DNA from: Spirodela intermedia
Lineage: Eukaryota > Streptophyta > Magnoliopsida > Alismatales > Araceae
Assembly: GCA_902729315.2 (NCBI GenBank)
Contig: LR746270.1
Coordinates: 7,077,221-7,141,220, forward strand
Length of the DNA: 64,000 bases
Reading direction: 5' to 3'
Below, in pieces: positions 23,801 through 37,188 of the stretch (position 1 is its first letter; every line of letters starts with the position of its first letter). The notes beneath the pieces are model-generated. The model saw only the letters and a program-made list of their open reading frames with translations. It ran no database searches and was not told where the DNA came from. Both the position numbers and the translations under genes were made by a program.

Positions 23801-26800
23801 TTTACATGTGCCATGACGTTTATTGAATGTGGATACTTTTCGGGACTATGACCTGCTCTGACACAAATGAGTTACTCTCAATCTCTGTTTCAGAACTCAG
23901 ACTCGGTTTATAAGTCAAATTCTTCATGCCACAGGCCAATTGAGGTTGCTAGATATACATAATCCATTGGTGGTTGCTAGATAATGCTGTAATTAGGGTT
24001 TGTGGCAGACTCTTTTCAGTAATGAGGTGATGTTTATGAAAGAACTAAAGTGAAGTACATTTCTAGAGTACCTATAATGGGCGTACAAAATTTAGAGCCA
24101 AATTGTTGAAAGTTTATTTACTGCTGGAGGTAAGCCTTCAGGGCTTAGGAAAATTAGAGCCCGACTGTAAAAACTTTCCCAAGTCCACCACTTCTATGAA
24201 GTTTCTTAATTAAAATAAGTTGGAGGCTATCTTCTTAACTGATGGGGTTGCATGTTGTTGTAGTAACAGAGGTAGTCTTCTATTGTGGATATGAAATATT
24301 TAATTTATTAGTTAGGGCCCGAATCCCCAAGGTTATGATGTTAAGGACAACCGTTATGCATCCTAGAAGACAGGAGAGAAGAGCATGAGTTTGTACTCAT
24401 CTGAGCTCAAATCTTCTTTGTGGTTTGAAATGGCTTCATTATGTTCAAAGAGCTCCAACTTGTAGAGAAGACAGACTATCTTATACATATAGAGGTTAAC
24501 AAAAAATACCTGTAGTAAACAGGGATTAGTGTTTTACCAAATTCCAATTAAATTTAGATTGAAAGTATGGGGGACCATAGATTGGACAAGTATTAGCCTA
24601 TTGTAAAGAAAGCTCAAGAAATGGGGGGAGTGTCCTAATTATGTAATGGTTAAAGAGTGATGATCTCAATTAATAGATATATATTTATTTCATTAAAATT
24701 TCTAGATTGTATTCCTTTTGTTAATTTTTTCAATTTCCTGTCATATTTTTTTCAATTTCGAATTGAAGTGTCAATAATTTGGCTTTTTTGATTTTTTTGA
24801 ATATTTCAGAAGTTTATAATTTCACTGTATGCTTTGAAACCTTTGTGGAGTTCATTTCATCAGAAGCATTATCTAGAGGTGGTAGAATTTCTGGATGGCC
24901 AAAAGAGTCAAATTTTTTACAACTTTTTCATCAGAAATATTTAATTAAAAGTCATCCTCATCACTTCACATTGCCATCACATCTTTTCTTTTTCGGTTTG
25001 TATTTATCTCGTTGGGAGTCTCCACTATTGATTGAGTCTCTTCAGCTGGGGCAGTATGAATGACTTATTTTAGTTTTTGTACATGTCTGGTTATATTGTA
25101 TTGAAAACAATGCTATAGCTGTTTAACATGTACCCTTTGCCTTTAAGTTGCTTGCTGTCACGAAGTGAGGCCTTGTTCATAAATGTCTTCATCTTCACTC
25201 TTGTTACTTTTTGGCATAACCTTTATTTTTGTTTCCTTGAGCTTCTTGAATCTGTTTCATCACACAGCTTAGCAGTGAACCCATCAGGAAAAAATAGGCA
25301 AAATGTTTTAAATTTAAAATTATCCAGTCATGGCCACTAATGACGTATTCAAAATTTTTCTGACCTCTTCAATTGTAGTATGTCTCAGCTTGAAACTTGA
25401 GTCAATCACCTTTAGTCAAGAAGTTTCTTCATATGTTGCTACAAGATTTTTCCAAGTTTCCTAAGAACTTTCACTCGAAGATACTGAATTGCATTGGTTA
25501 GTAGTCAATGTACAGAATAAAATGTTTAGAACTTTGTCACTAAGAGATAGCCATGTTTTGTCAAATTTATTTCTACCAATTTCAACTTTTGAAAGGAAAT
25601 GAAGGCCATCCTCAACATTCCTCGAATTGTCATGCTCTAGTCGTTTAATAAGATAGACATTCTAGTTTTTAAGTAAACCTAATTGTCTCTATTGAATATT
25701 GGAGGTTGATTTATTCAATCAATGCTAGCAAAGATTCCTATAATACCTCGACATGGATCTACTTGTGAATATTGAACTGATAAAATCAAGACTAATGTGA
25801 TAGTACCAATTGATATTGGGGTAGTGATTGCATAACAAGGAGGGGAGTGAATAGGGAAATCGTGCATATAAATGAAAATGAATTGAGATGACATCCAACT
25901 GTATGGAGAGAAAAAAAATATATAGTGCTTTGGTCAAACCGTTGCTTACATCAGTTCTCAAGTCACTCATCTTAATTCCATTTGGTAGCCCAAGTTATAA
26001 ACTAGCTAACCCAAAGTAGCATGGCGTTAGCCAAACTTTTAACATCAAGATCCAAGTCTTGTTTGGTAGGAAACTCGCTCTCCCAATACGTGAAGGAAGA
26101 AGAGAAAATTAACAACTAAGAAATTGTGGAGTCAAACTTGGAAAAAGATTCAATTTTCAAGGGGAGTTTGAATAAAGCTTAAATGTCCCAAAAAAACCGT
26201 AGCACTAAGGAAACAACAATAGTTTAAAAATTTGAATATGTACCAACTTTTGCGTTGATTTGCTTGCTGCATCTTTGTCCTGGGAGAGACCTTCAGATTA
26301 TTTTGTTTTGGTTACCCAGTTAGCGTACTTATTTCTCATTTGATTTATAGAATGATGCAAACCCCATTCGCAGCCTGCTCCATTTTTGCATATTCTTGTA
26401 GTTTTTGAGAAGTGTGTATTTATTTTCCTATTCTGAAAAAAAATTAATACTCTTGAGAGGAGCGGAGTTTTCTCTTCCATTCAGTACTAATGGATTACCC
26501 TCTTATTTCTAGGATCACAGAAGATAAAAATGGGCAAACCAGAGGGCCTCAAAGTCTCTAGCCTTGATTTTTTGGGGTTTGACTTCTCAGATAAGAAAAA
26601 GGGTAGAGGAATTCCAGCTGGATTGGTTCCTACTGTAGATCCTTCCATTGGTGGGGATTTGCCCGAGGTGGAGATTATTGTTGGTGACATGAGCAAGTTT
26701 GAATCTTCAGCTTCAGCAACATCAGAGCTCAGTTCAAACGGAAGTGATGAAAACGCAGGTCTTTACAAGCCGAAGGTTTCAACATGGGGAGTCTTTCCAA

Positions 26801-29800
26801 GACCAAGTAACATTTCAAAAGCAGTAAGACAGCTATCAGGACAAACATTTCAAAGAGAAAATATTTCTGCCGGATATTTTTCTTTCTATTGTATTAATCC
26901 TGTGCTAGGTAGTTTTGGATGGTGGAGTTTTTGGAATTTAATGATTCAAAAGCATAAATTTTAAAATTTTAGTGCGATTGAATTTCGATAGCTTGCCCTA
27001 ATTACAGAAAAGGATGTGATTCTCTTGACAGACTCTTCTTCATGAAAAAGTATTGCTGTATACCCTCTCCCTTTATTTGCTCCCCCCATTTTTCCTTTCC
27101 CTTCATTGTCATATTCTTTCCTTCCTTTCATATTGGCACATTATTTCTTAAGGTTTTTCATAAACCTTGTTTTGTTGAATAGATCATAAAATATCGATTA
27201 TCCATATCTTTCAATTAGGCAGCCTAAGATAGATTTTTCCTCTCTGCAGTTTGGTGGTGGAAAAAATATTCGTCCTGGTGAGGTGCTTGAAAGTACTGAA
27301 ACTAAGGCTGTAAAAGAAGAACGTACTAGACAAATGATTGCAGCCTATCAGAATAAGATTGGGTTGACTATTGATGCAAAAGTCAAAGCTGAGTGTGAGA
27401 AGGTATGAATCAGTTCCAAAGCTAGCAGTCAAATATTTGTCAGAGTTTCACAAATCTTACCTTGTTCTTGTCTTTCGTGTTAAATTTCACCATCAACATG
27501 AGGCTGCAAGGTGGATGTTCTTCACACTCTTTCGTCTCTATTTTTTGTTTTCTCATATATTAGAAACTATTCTAATGTCGTAGCATTAAAAGGCAGATCA
27601 TCCAGAAAAAAATATGTGGGCCATGTTTCTGGAGGGCCCTCCTTGAAACATGGCGAGGGGTTTCACACCAGGCCTATGGGGTTTTCCAAATATCTTGTTA
27701 TGAGAACAATATCATGTATGTGAACATATGAATCATTTTCCTGCAAAGGAAAGTTGAAGGTCTTTTGTTGGCCCTTGCTTAGTCAAAAGAATATCCTTCC
27801 TAGGGCGTGAATGCTGTACTTAATATTGGGATAGTATCAGCCTGAATCTAGAAGAACATTTTGAATTGTAAAAAGTGTCTCAGACATGGTGCCACATTTT
27901 TTGATGACGTAGGTTCTCAGACCACAAAGAAATCTTCTAGAACATGATTAGCATTTGTCATAAAAAATGCCTGCCTGTGAAGTTGCTAAGACCTAGACTT
28001 GTAATTTTCTCTTATCACCATACAAGACTAAGAAAATTGGATAAAAGTTGCAATTGTCTATTTCGCGTGCCCAGTGTAAATTGCTGAAGGGAAGAGAGTT
28101 TCATTCTATTAGATCTCAAGATATTATTTTTTTAAACTTTCCTCTGTTTTCCCGTACGCATTGTTATTTTCAAGGAGATTCCTCTTCTTATTCGTTTCAG
28201 ATCGTGTTTACTGCATGGAGATTTGCATTGTGAAACTCAAAACTGATGTTTTTTTAGCAGACTATGTCTACGTGTACATGAATGCTTCATTCTTTACTTG
28301 TGTTCATGCGGTTATCCATATAGGGTAAAGACAATGGACCAAAGTGGTTCAGTTGCTTTTCAAGCACAATAAACTTGTACCAACACGCATATTCTGGCTA
28401 TTATAATTTAGTGGAAGTCGCTTAGCTTGTGAAGTCAATAGTTTATATGTTCCTTATTTTGTGTCGTTTGATTTATTTCTCCACATATGTATTTGTATTA
28501 CCACAAAAATTAAATATTTTAAAGTTTGAAGGTTTCCTGACAATCTGTATTGCACATGGTTTGTCTGAGTTCTGTTTCTCAGCTTTTTGAAAAAAGTATT
28601 AATATAGTTTCAGATTTTTTTCTAAAATTGCAATTTCACTTTGGTTTTTTCCGTCATCTATTGACAATAACAAATAAAATTTTATACAATGTTAGGCAAT
28701 GAAGGAGGGTAATCAACTGATGGATGCTGGGAAGCTTCGGGAAGCTTTACCTTACTATGAAAAAATAATGAATAGAGTAGTCTTTAAGGTAACTCTGAAA
28801 TCTTGACTTCTTGTTTTGTGTACTACTTTCCCAGGAAGCTTTACCTTATTATGAAAAAACTAATATATAGTGTAGTCTTTGAGGTAACTCTAAAATCTTG
28901 ACTTCCTTGGTTATTATTTTCCTAAATAACCATGCTTTTTAGGAAATGTTAATTAATTAAATTGACGTGATCTTTCATGTTGAATAATGGTCAAAAGGCT
29001 ACTATTTCACTGATTGTCACGTATATTTCTTATATTACACTGGCAGTTTTCTTTACGGATGTGTTTTGCTCATTGAAAGTGGCCAAAGTTCACTTGACTG
29101 ATTTGTCATGCCCAATGTCAACACACAATACGTGGTGCAAACTTTTTTCTGGGTAATGTCTATGAATTTTTTTTTCAGACCAGTTTTTATTTAAATATCG
29201 ACCTTTTGAAGTTAGCTGTTTTCATATTTTACCAACACAGAGAGAGATGAAAGCTAGTGGGTGGTAACAGCTGAGGAAATGAAAAGCTTAAGGTTTTGTG
29301 AATAAGATGGTAGATCAAGTGCATCAAACAGAGGCTTAATCAATTTCCTTGCCATTGCAATATATAAGTATTCTATGACATGAGGATGCTTTTGAGCATA
29401 TTATAGTCACCATTACGATGGAGAGCTGATGTTGTTAATGAAACTATTGAATATTTTTTGTAGATGCCGATTGATATTGCTTTATGGAATAAGGCAAGGG
29501 TGGAGTCAATGAAGATCAGAGAACATGTTTTCTCGTTCTTCATGTGCAGCGTATCATTCTCTGCATAATTTTAATGTTTGGAGGAGAGTGGTCAGGTTTA
29601 CATATTTAATTAGGTTGATAGTATCGGGTACAGGACAATTCAACACTTAAAAATCATGCCTTTGCCTTAGTAATTTACTGAAAAAAGTCACAGATGCCAA
29701 GCTCTTGAGGTCTATAATAACCAGGTGGAATGAAACCAAATTAGTTAAAGCATCAGTTGGATTTTTAGTTGTTATTTAGGGAAGATGAGTGGTTAGAAGA

Positions 29801-32800
29801 CGTATGTTTGAGGTATATAATAAACAGGTGGCTTTTCCGACCTTACACAATGAGCCTATTCTTTCTGGATCATAAGTTCGTGGACTACTTTGGAATTTTG
29901 CCCAAAAATATGTGGGTTTCATTGATTACCGCATGTTTGGTAGTTTTCCTGCCTAATATAATGACCTAAATTACTCTGCCCATTAACCTAATGTGATTGC
30001 GCATTACGAGGCTCAGTATGTTGCCTTAGTCATCTAACGTAATGGGTCAGAAACACTTGGAGTCTGGTGACTCTGCCAACTTGATATTTTGGGCCTTGTT
30101 TCCTCTTGTCTTCTATCTGTTAGTGGTTTTGCTCGAATTTTCAAGGTTATGCCTACGCATCTTGTTTGCACATCACCTATTTAAGCATTCCCATTAGATG
30201 CTCGCCTTAGTTGGTTAACTGAATTGGCATCTGTTCTGCCATCTTAACTTATTTTGAAAAGATAAATTTTCATGCTGTTGTTCAATTATACATTCCTAAA
30301 TTGGGTTTCGGCCTCAAAAGTCGTTAAAAAAATTAAAAACATCATAGATAATGTGTTTGTCTCTGGCCAAATAACTTTCATGAATCCATAAAAATGTTTC
30401 TGTAGGATGTTCACTCGACATAAAGTTTACCATTACCTTTGAGATCTACTATATCAATGATAGTGATGATATGTGACTCTATATACATGAATGGTTTTAT
30501 TTCGAAGTTGTGTTGTGTTTATGAGTGTCACTAAGCTTAAACCTGTTTGATATAAAATTGATATGATATTTAATTGCGACAAACGCCCAAACCTGTCTAT
30601 TTGTTAGTCGGGGAGATTTTGATACTATTTCTCCCTTCCTGATGAATTGGGAGGGGGGGGGGGGGAATCTCAAATGCCCAAATTGTTTTCCTCTCAGCAG
30701 AGTTTTTTTCTCCATCTATTTCAGTTGCCTTCTTCGGCCATTTGAGCCATTTTTCCTTCCTCGTGCGATTTCCTTTTCTCCCCTTATCATTTCTTCCCAG
30801 TGTTTGGCTATAATTTTTAATTCCTCGTCATCAATCAGCATGGGGAAGTTCTCCAGCATTAAATGAGGACTCTTGGGCTCTTTCCTTTCTATTGGCGTAT
30901 AACTTTTGTCCCAATTCCAATCCTTGTTGGTGAAAACTTTCCTGAACAATCAAATGTTATGCTACTAATTTCTTTATTTGGCTCCTCTTCCTTTGTCTGG
31001 TTTCCCGAGCTTGTCTTTTCCACGGAAATTGCATGATGGTGCCTCTTGGGAGCTGATTTCTTCCTTTGATGATATCCCAACAGTGAGGTTCTCTGTTTGT
31101 TTATTTCGCCCAACATTGGTGGCTCACCTTCCTTGATTCCATCTCTGTTGTGTCTGTAATAACAGCTATAGTTGCGATTCCATTCTTTAAATTATAAGAA
31201 ATATATCGAAATTTTAAATTGTAGTTCATGGAAAAGTGACTGAGACTTGGTTAAGAGGGAAGCATGGAGAAATAGAAAGTTAGCCTTCTAAAGAATAGTT
31301 CTAAGATAGTGGATAGATGATCTACAATGGATGTGGCAATCAACTAAATTTGGAAATTCTGAATAAATAAATAAATTAAATGTTCAATTTGCCGAGTGAA
31401 GTCTTTGAATTTCCAAACATAAGCACGAAATTTGGTGATCTCTATACGAGCTCTCCTGCATTGGGATGGGAAGAGAAGCGTTCCCCCACAGGTGAGTAGA
31501 GAACTGTACTTTCTTCAAATATTGGAGAAGTATGGTTTAGTATGCTGACTCTAATGGATCATGTTGGAAGAAATAAAAATAATGATGGGAAGTTCTGAGG
31601 GGCAAAATGTCGAAAAAAATTGAGACCTGTTATTCATCTATCAATGTTTTTGTGAGTGCCTGAAGCTTAAGTACCTCGATTTTTTTCTTTGGTATTATTT
31701 TAAGAATAGGACAGAGAAGCATAACTGAATTTCTTTGAGCTGTATGCTTGTGATATTCCTTGCTGTTTCTGTGTAAACATTTTTTTTTGCTATTTTCGCA
31801 ATAATTTTATGATTAATGTATTTCACTTCGATACTATGAAACTGTTAATTGGTGCTTCATCTTTTGTCATTTTGGAAATCAGAATGAGCTCCATGGATTT
31901 GCGGCTTTGCAGTGGTCTATTTGTCAAGACTCCCTTAATAGGTATATTCACTCCCCTACATATTCAAATATTAACAAATGTGCATTTCATTCTTTCATGT
32001 CATATTGTCGTTTTCGTTTTACGTTTGCTAAACTTTCATTAGCTCTTTTGTTACAAATGCTTAGTTGTTTCTTTCGAATAAAAAATAGCATAGTCATTTT
32101 AATGTTTCTACAAGAACAGAGGGTACTCATGCTTGAAAAATAGTTGGTTTCAAAATTTCGAGTAAAACACTTCGGCCAAGATTTATGGAAACTATCTTTT
32201 ATCAGATGACACACTGAAATTTACCATGAGATATTGTTCATTCTAAAGTTCTGCCAGAAGACAACCTTATATACGGCAGGTAAGGAAAATACATTGGGGA
32301 GAAAGACACTGTCTGCATGTCACGTGTCTTATAACTGTTCACAAAAAATAATGAAAATTCGTTCATCACTTAGCCCATCAAGTCCACCTGAATTCTTGGG
32401 GGCAATCTTACAGCAATCTTTGGATAAGGAAGAATTATGACGAATTCGCAAAATTTCAAGTACATCTATTATATATACTTATGTATAAGAAGCAATTCTA
32501 AAAAAAATACTGCGAAAGGTCAATATACATGTATTATGGTACAATGGAAAAAACTTTAAGGCCAATTTGAAATGGAACAACACTAGTTCAACATAAATTA
32601 TACTATAAATACATTCAACATCACATAGTTGTTCCATCAGGCTCTTATGTGCCTTATAACAAGAATAATAACCTAAAGTATCAGATTTAATATTGGGAGT
32701 TTCAGATTTTGTTACTGGGAGATGTACTCCAAATAAATCATTCTAAAATCATATTAAATAGTATTCTCCTAATTCTGACCATTGTATCCTTGTTTTATTT

Positions 32801-35692
32801 GGGCATATATTGCGAGAGCTAAGGCTCCACAGGAAAACTGATGAAACACAAGTCCACACTTTCCTCCTTCCCTTAATCTTCAGTTAATCTAAAACATATA
32901 TAGAACAGCCCTGTTTCGTGTGATTCATTCTTGCATTTTTCATAGGCTACTGTAACATTGTCTTGATGACAGTGTGAAGAAACATTCTGGGATTTTTCAT
33001 GGTCGCTATAATATTATCTTTGATGATATAATAAAGAAACATTCGGAACTTATAAAAGATGTTAACTAACTTAACTAATCATAGCCACGACTCTAAAGTC
33101 GTCAAGAAGACTTAAAGAAAATCGTCTGCTAAAGGCAGTTTATATCTGTTATAAATTTATGCAACTAAAACGTCTTATCATGATTAGAAACATTACTAAC
33201 ATGTACTCAGTAAATGCACCTGTTATTTCAGTGCAAAGCGGTAAATTAACCCATGAGAGAAAATAAAGGTCGCCGCGGTTTTCGATTTCAGTTTACACCT
33301 ATTTTCTGTCAAGCATTATATAATGAAAATGTTTGATATCAGGTAGTCAGTCTTTCTATTCGTTTTTATTATTTTTACTCCTATAGTTAAAATGCAGGGA
33401 ACCACAGTACTGTCTATAAGAGGGTAGCCCTATTGGGCTACTACTAGCCCCATTAACTCATAATAATTCGGTATTCTTATGCTTCTGTGCAAGTTGGAAT
33501 GCATTTATTCTTACAGTAAACTTGTTATAGAGAAGAGATAAATTACTGCTACTTAGTGGTTTTTTGAATATATCAATTGTGAAAGTTATCGTATACTATG
33601 ATAAATGTGTAAATATGGTAAAGTACATGGATTGTGGAAGATGGATCGAATGATAGCGGTTAGGTACTGATAGATTGGTAGGTTGTAATATTTTTCATAA
33701 TAGTCCTCTAAACATATAGTGCACAGGAAGACAGGCATTAATCACATTCACATCTATCTTGGGCGGAGACTATTGGAAGGTATGTAGGGTTTAATGCTGC
33801 CACGAGGTGACCAAAAATTTTGTAATACCAGGTGTACTGCATGACTATCACACTTTCCTATTGGCAAATTATTTTGTGGAATTATCAAAAAAACTAAGAA
33901 AGACTAGCAAAAGTAAAGTATAATAATTGGAGAGATATTTACTATTAAAAAACTCTAATTGTAAAGTTTGTGGAACTAGTAAGCATCATTTTCATTTCCC
34001 AAAATAATCGTTGTCTTCAACCATTTAATCGATGAGCATTATGCATTATATGTAGTGCTATATTAGCTCACTAAGAGATCAGATCGTTCCGACTTATGCT
34101 TTGACTTAATGGAAACCAAAATATACCAAGATCGGAACCCTGGAATCATAGTCATTCGTTAGTGATTCTTGAGATGTAGTAATTCAGTTGAGTAGAAAAT
34201 ATGAAGCAGGTTGTGGGTAGCTTACTAATGCGAATCCTATTTAAGTTGTAGCTCGCATTTACTTATACTCATCTAGTTGAGATATGTCACACAGTTGTGG
34301 AAGTACCCCCTCCCGTCCAATAGAAGACTCAAATATCAGTTAGTATTTTCAACTCTTTACTCAGAGAAAGCATTGCATTTCTTGAGCTGTGGGTAAAAAG
34401 TTAAACTTTTAAATTTGAAATATTCCGAGTTATTGATATATTCTTGATAAATATACATAGTCTGATGAAATAATCAAGTCTGTAATGGAAATTATCTATT
34501 GTAGGGAGAAAAGTCCATTGATGTACTAAATAATGTTGATGTTTGAAGCAATTAACCTTTTAGGTACACTCTAAGCACGAGAGATGTGAAACCTCCAAAT
34601 GGAGGTGAATTAGTTCACTCTTGTGTCAATATCTTATTCGCTCAGATAGTTTTTCTGAGGTTAGAAGCAGATGAAAGGTGAAACATGTGTATCAGAAGAA
34701 GGCTCAGGCATTGCTCTGTATTAATGGCCATCTCAACATACTGTGAACCACAATTCAAAAAGCCCACTGCAGGGCTTATATTGCCCCCAACTCTGAAGTA
34801 TTTTGATTATATTTCAAATCCCTATTGAAAAGGGAAGTCCTTTTTCGTGTATGTTATATATGATTTACATATTGTATATGGTTGTTGTCTTCTTATTTTA
34901 TGTTATTTCATTTATCACGCAACACACTGAGCATAATGAGTCCATTTCTGTGAAATCCATGAAGAGGTTGGTCCTATGTTCTATCTTAATCATTTACTGA
35001 GTAAAGTATTCTAGTTTTAAAGCAGTCTACAAGAGACTACGAGATGGCAATCTGCTACCATTCATGACAACGCATCAGATTGTCCATTCCTAGCGTGTTT
35101 AGGTCATTGAGATGCGAGTTGTAGTACCACAGAAACTAGCACCAAACAGACTTTGGTGTCATACGCTTTTCTTCACCTATCTGGCTGCCTGGCTAACATT
35201 ATCAAATTAAACCCATTGCAAAGCAATCTCTTTTAGGGGGTCTTCAAGATTTGTTGGCCTGCTAACTTTGCCCCAGTTGATGATGCGTTCACTGCGATGA
35301 CAGGCCAAATGATGCCCGAATCATGTATGAGAAACTCCAATCACACCCAAATATTCAAGTGAGCAAGAAAGCAAAGCAATTCATGTTCGGCTTTCAGGTA
35401 ATCCTCTCAAGCAAGCTTGTTTCCTCTCAAATCAATCTTCCACATGGCTAATTCAGAGTCGGTTTAATTCTAGGCAATGGAAATGATGAAGGTTGCAAGC
35501 TCTTCCTCATCCAGCTCAACAGGGTATGAGACTTACTTTGATGCGTTTTTACCAGACAGGACTAATTCCATCCCACCACCACCAGCAGCAGAGCCAGATG
35601 ATGCCACGCTCTGGCAAGTTGTACCGTATTTACTGCTGCTTGTTTCCCCTGTATTTCTTGTGCTGGTTGCTGCCATCAGAAAATCTTTCTAA
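20899..35692 (+). CDS. Probable plastid TPR-like membrane protein, function unknown (7 exons)
   Basis: Exons 20899-21559, 26513-26823, 27250-27402, 28696-28788, 31883-31941, 35304-35397 and 35474-35692 join to 529 residues; all introns are GT-AG. The start MKTMAMVSPSAW and the Ser/Thr-rich first 50 residues look like a chloroplast transit peptide. Then come four related helical segments of about 19 residues, consensus P-D-S-V-K-x-A-x-x-R-A-x-E-Y-x-x-N-K, a conserved central part (MGKPEGLKVSSLDFLGFDFS; FGGGKNIRPGEVLE), and a TPR-like region over exons 4-6 (GKLREALPYYEKI; DARIMYEKLQSHP). The C-terminus holds one hydrophobic helix (VVPYLLLLVSPVFLVLVAAI) followed by RKSF, so the protein is probably tail-anchored. 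From memory this is a conserved plant family of unknown function. Plastid location is inferred. Start codon choice (20899 or 20908) is uncertain; an upstream in-frame ATG at 20695 gives a Pro/His-rich extension unlike a transit peptide. Confidence 0.9.
21094..21522 (+). repeat. Four diverged 18-19-residue coding repeats
   Basis: Units at 21094-21147, 21235-21291, 21352-21408 and 21466-21522 encode DPAKLAFAKAKAYRNAK, PDSVKQALQRAKEYKENKG, PESVKLAMERARDYEKNKG and PDSVKSAMSRDSEYEKNRT. Units 2-4 are spaced 39 and 38 codons apart, with poorly conserved linkers between. The pattern predicts short amphipathic charged helices. Confidence 0.85.
28739..28907 (+). repeat. Tandem duplication of exon 4 3' end and splice donor
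   Basis: The 3' half of exon 4 of the plastid-protein gene with its donor and following intron bases (28739-28812) recurs at 28834-28907 with about ten mismatches. The second copy keeps GAAGCTTTACCTTA and GAGGTAACTCT but has an in-frame TAG, and I see no acceptor that would turn it into an exon. Confidence 0.85.
30653..30665 (+). repeat. Poly-G tract (G13)
   Basis: Thirteen consecutive G in an intron of the plastid-protein gene. Confidence 0.9.
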
Positions 35693-37188
35693 ATGTTTTG
35701 GCACGAATGGTCTGAGATTTTCAGTAAATAAATACTTTGGGACTTTTTCAAGTGGGCACTATATCGGCAATGAATCCGTCACTCCCGGGGCTTCCAACAA
35801 CTAAGGAGATGACACTCTACTGGCAGAGCAGCTGACTGTTCACCAAGCAAACCACTGTATTCACAAAGGGGTCAAAAACACAAGTAATGCCTGAATGGGG
35901 GCAAAAATGACCAAGCTTTAGCCACAAAATGAATAGTAAACTATAAAATGGAGAACCCGTTTTAGTAATCAAAAGGGGAGCCTAGTTTTAATAATATTAA
36001 AACCAAACCTTATACGAGATCTGATAGTATGCACCTAATGCAGCTAAGAACGTTGGGAAAGAACTGCTAATGAGTCCCAGGTCTCATTAAATATGCAGAT
36101 ATGCCTAGACATCGTAGTCTGGTGAACACATCCAAAATAGCATGATGAATCCAACCCATTTATTTGATGAGGAACACTTAGTGGCTTAATAGTTTTGATA
36201 TTCGGTATGGACGACTTTGAAGGAGCTTAAGTTTGTCTTTACATTTTCTTATTATTTTATGTAATTAATCTGGTGGAGAGCGATAATGATGGGTACTTTT
36301 CCTTATTTGGTGCCAATAACATCTAACTATTTTTTTTGTTAGGATACCTGTTTAATTGGTGCAATAACGTTATAATTCATTGAGTGATGTGAGTGATAGG
36401 TCGTAGCAACCAAGGCATTTAGTGATAACTTGCAGAGATAATGACACATATTTATGATACCTATGGCTCATAGTACATCATGTTGTTTTCTGATTATTTT
36501 ATAACATGTTTTCTCGTTGACATCTTATGAGAGGCCAAATGCTTCATATTTATCAAAGAAAATGAAGAGATTTGCTGGTTTAGTTCTCTCTCACTATCTC
36601 TCTTTCAATTTTAACCCTCAATCTTGCCAACCAGAGATTGACAAGAGGGTACAATCCGAAGAAGAACAGATGGACAACTCAATAATCAACACCTCTTTCT
36701 AACCTGGGGAGACAAAGAACCAAAAAACTATGCCAGCATAAATCCATTCACCATGAAGATCATGAACAACCCAACATAATAGTCCGCACAAAAAGAGTCA
36801 GACTATCTAACCAAAAAATATTTGTATAACACAAAGCTGGACTGATGCTTCCGTAGGAGGACTATACTAGCTACCATAATAATAATAATAATAATAATAA
36901 TTTAAAAAATAAAAAATAAAACGTTAACTTCCCAGGACTGTTTCTGACAAAGAATTTCTACAATAATCCATTTCTGTGTAAGATGTACTTCAGCGTGTAA
37001 AATCAGTTATGGACCATCATGATTCAAGTCCATATCTTGCCGAATTGTACAACATCTCCTTTGTCTGTTCTTCCCATTCGCTTTGTTAAGAAGCCAAATG
37101 CCGCGCATCATGCATCATATTCATAGACCAGAAGACAGGATTCACAGCAATGTAGAGACCTCCCCCTGACTAATTTCTCATCAGTTCT
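35693..37188. other. Tail-to-tail spacer between the TPR-like gene and RRP12
   Basis: This spacer holds the 3' ends of two convergent genes. I see no further gene. An (ATA)8 microsatellite lies at 36876-36901. Confidence 0.6.
35727..35732 (+). terminator. Candidate polyadenylation signal
   Basis: AATAAA lies 35 bases after the TAA stop of the plastid TPR-like gene, a reasonable near-upstream element. Confidence 0.4.
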
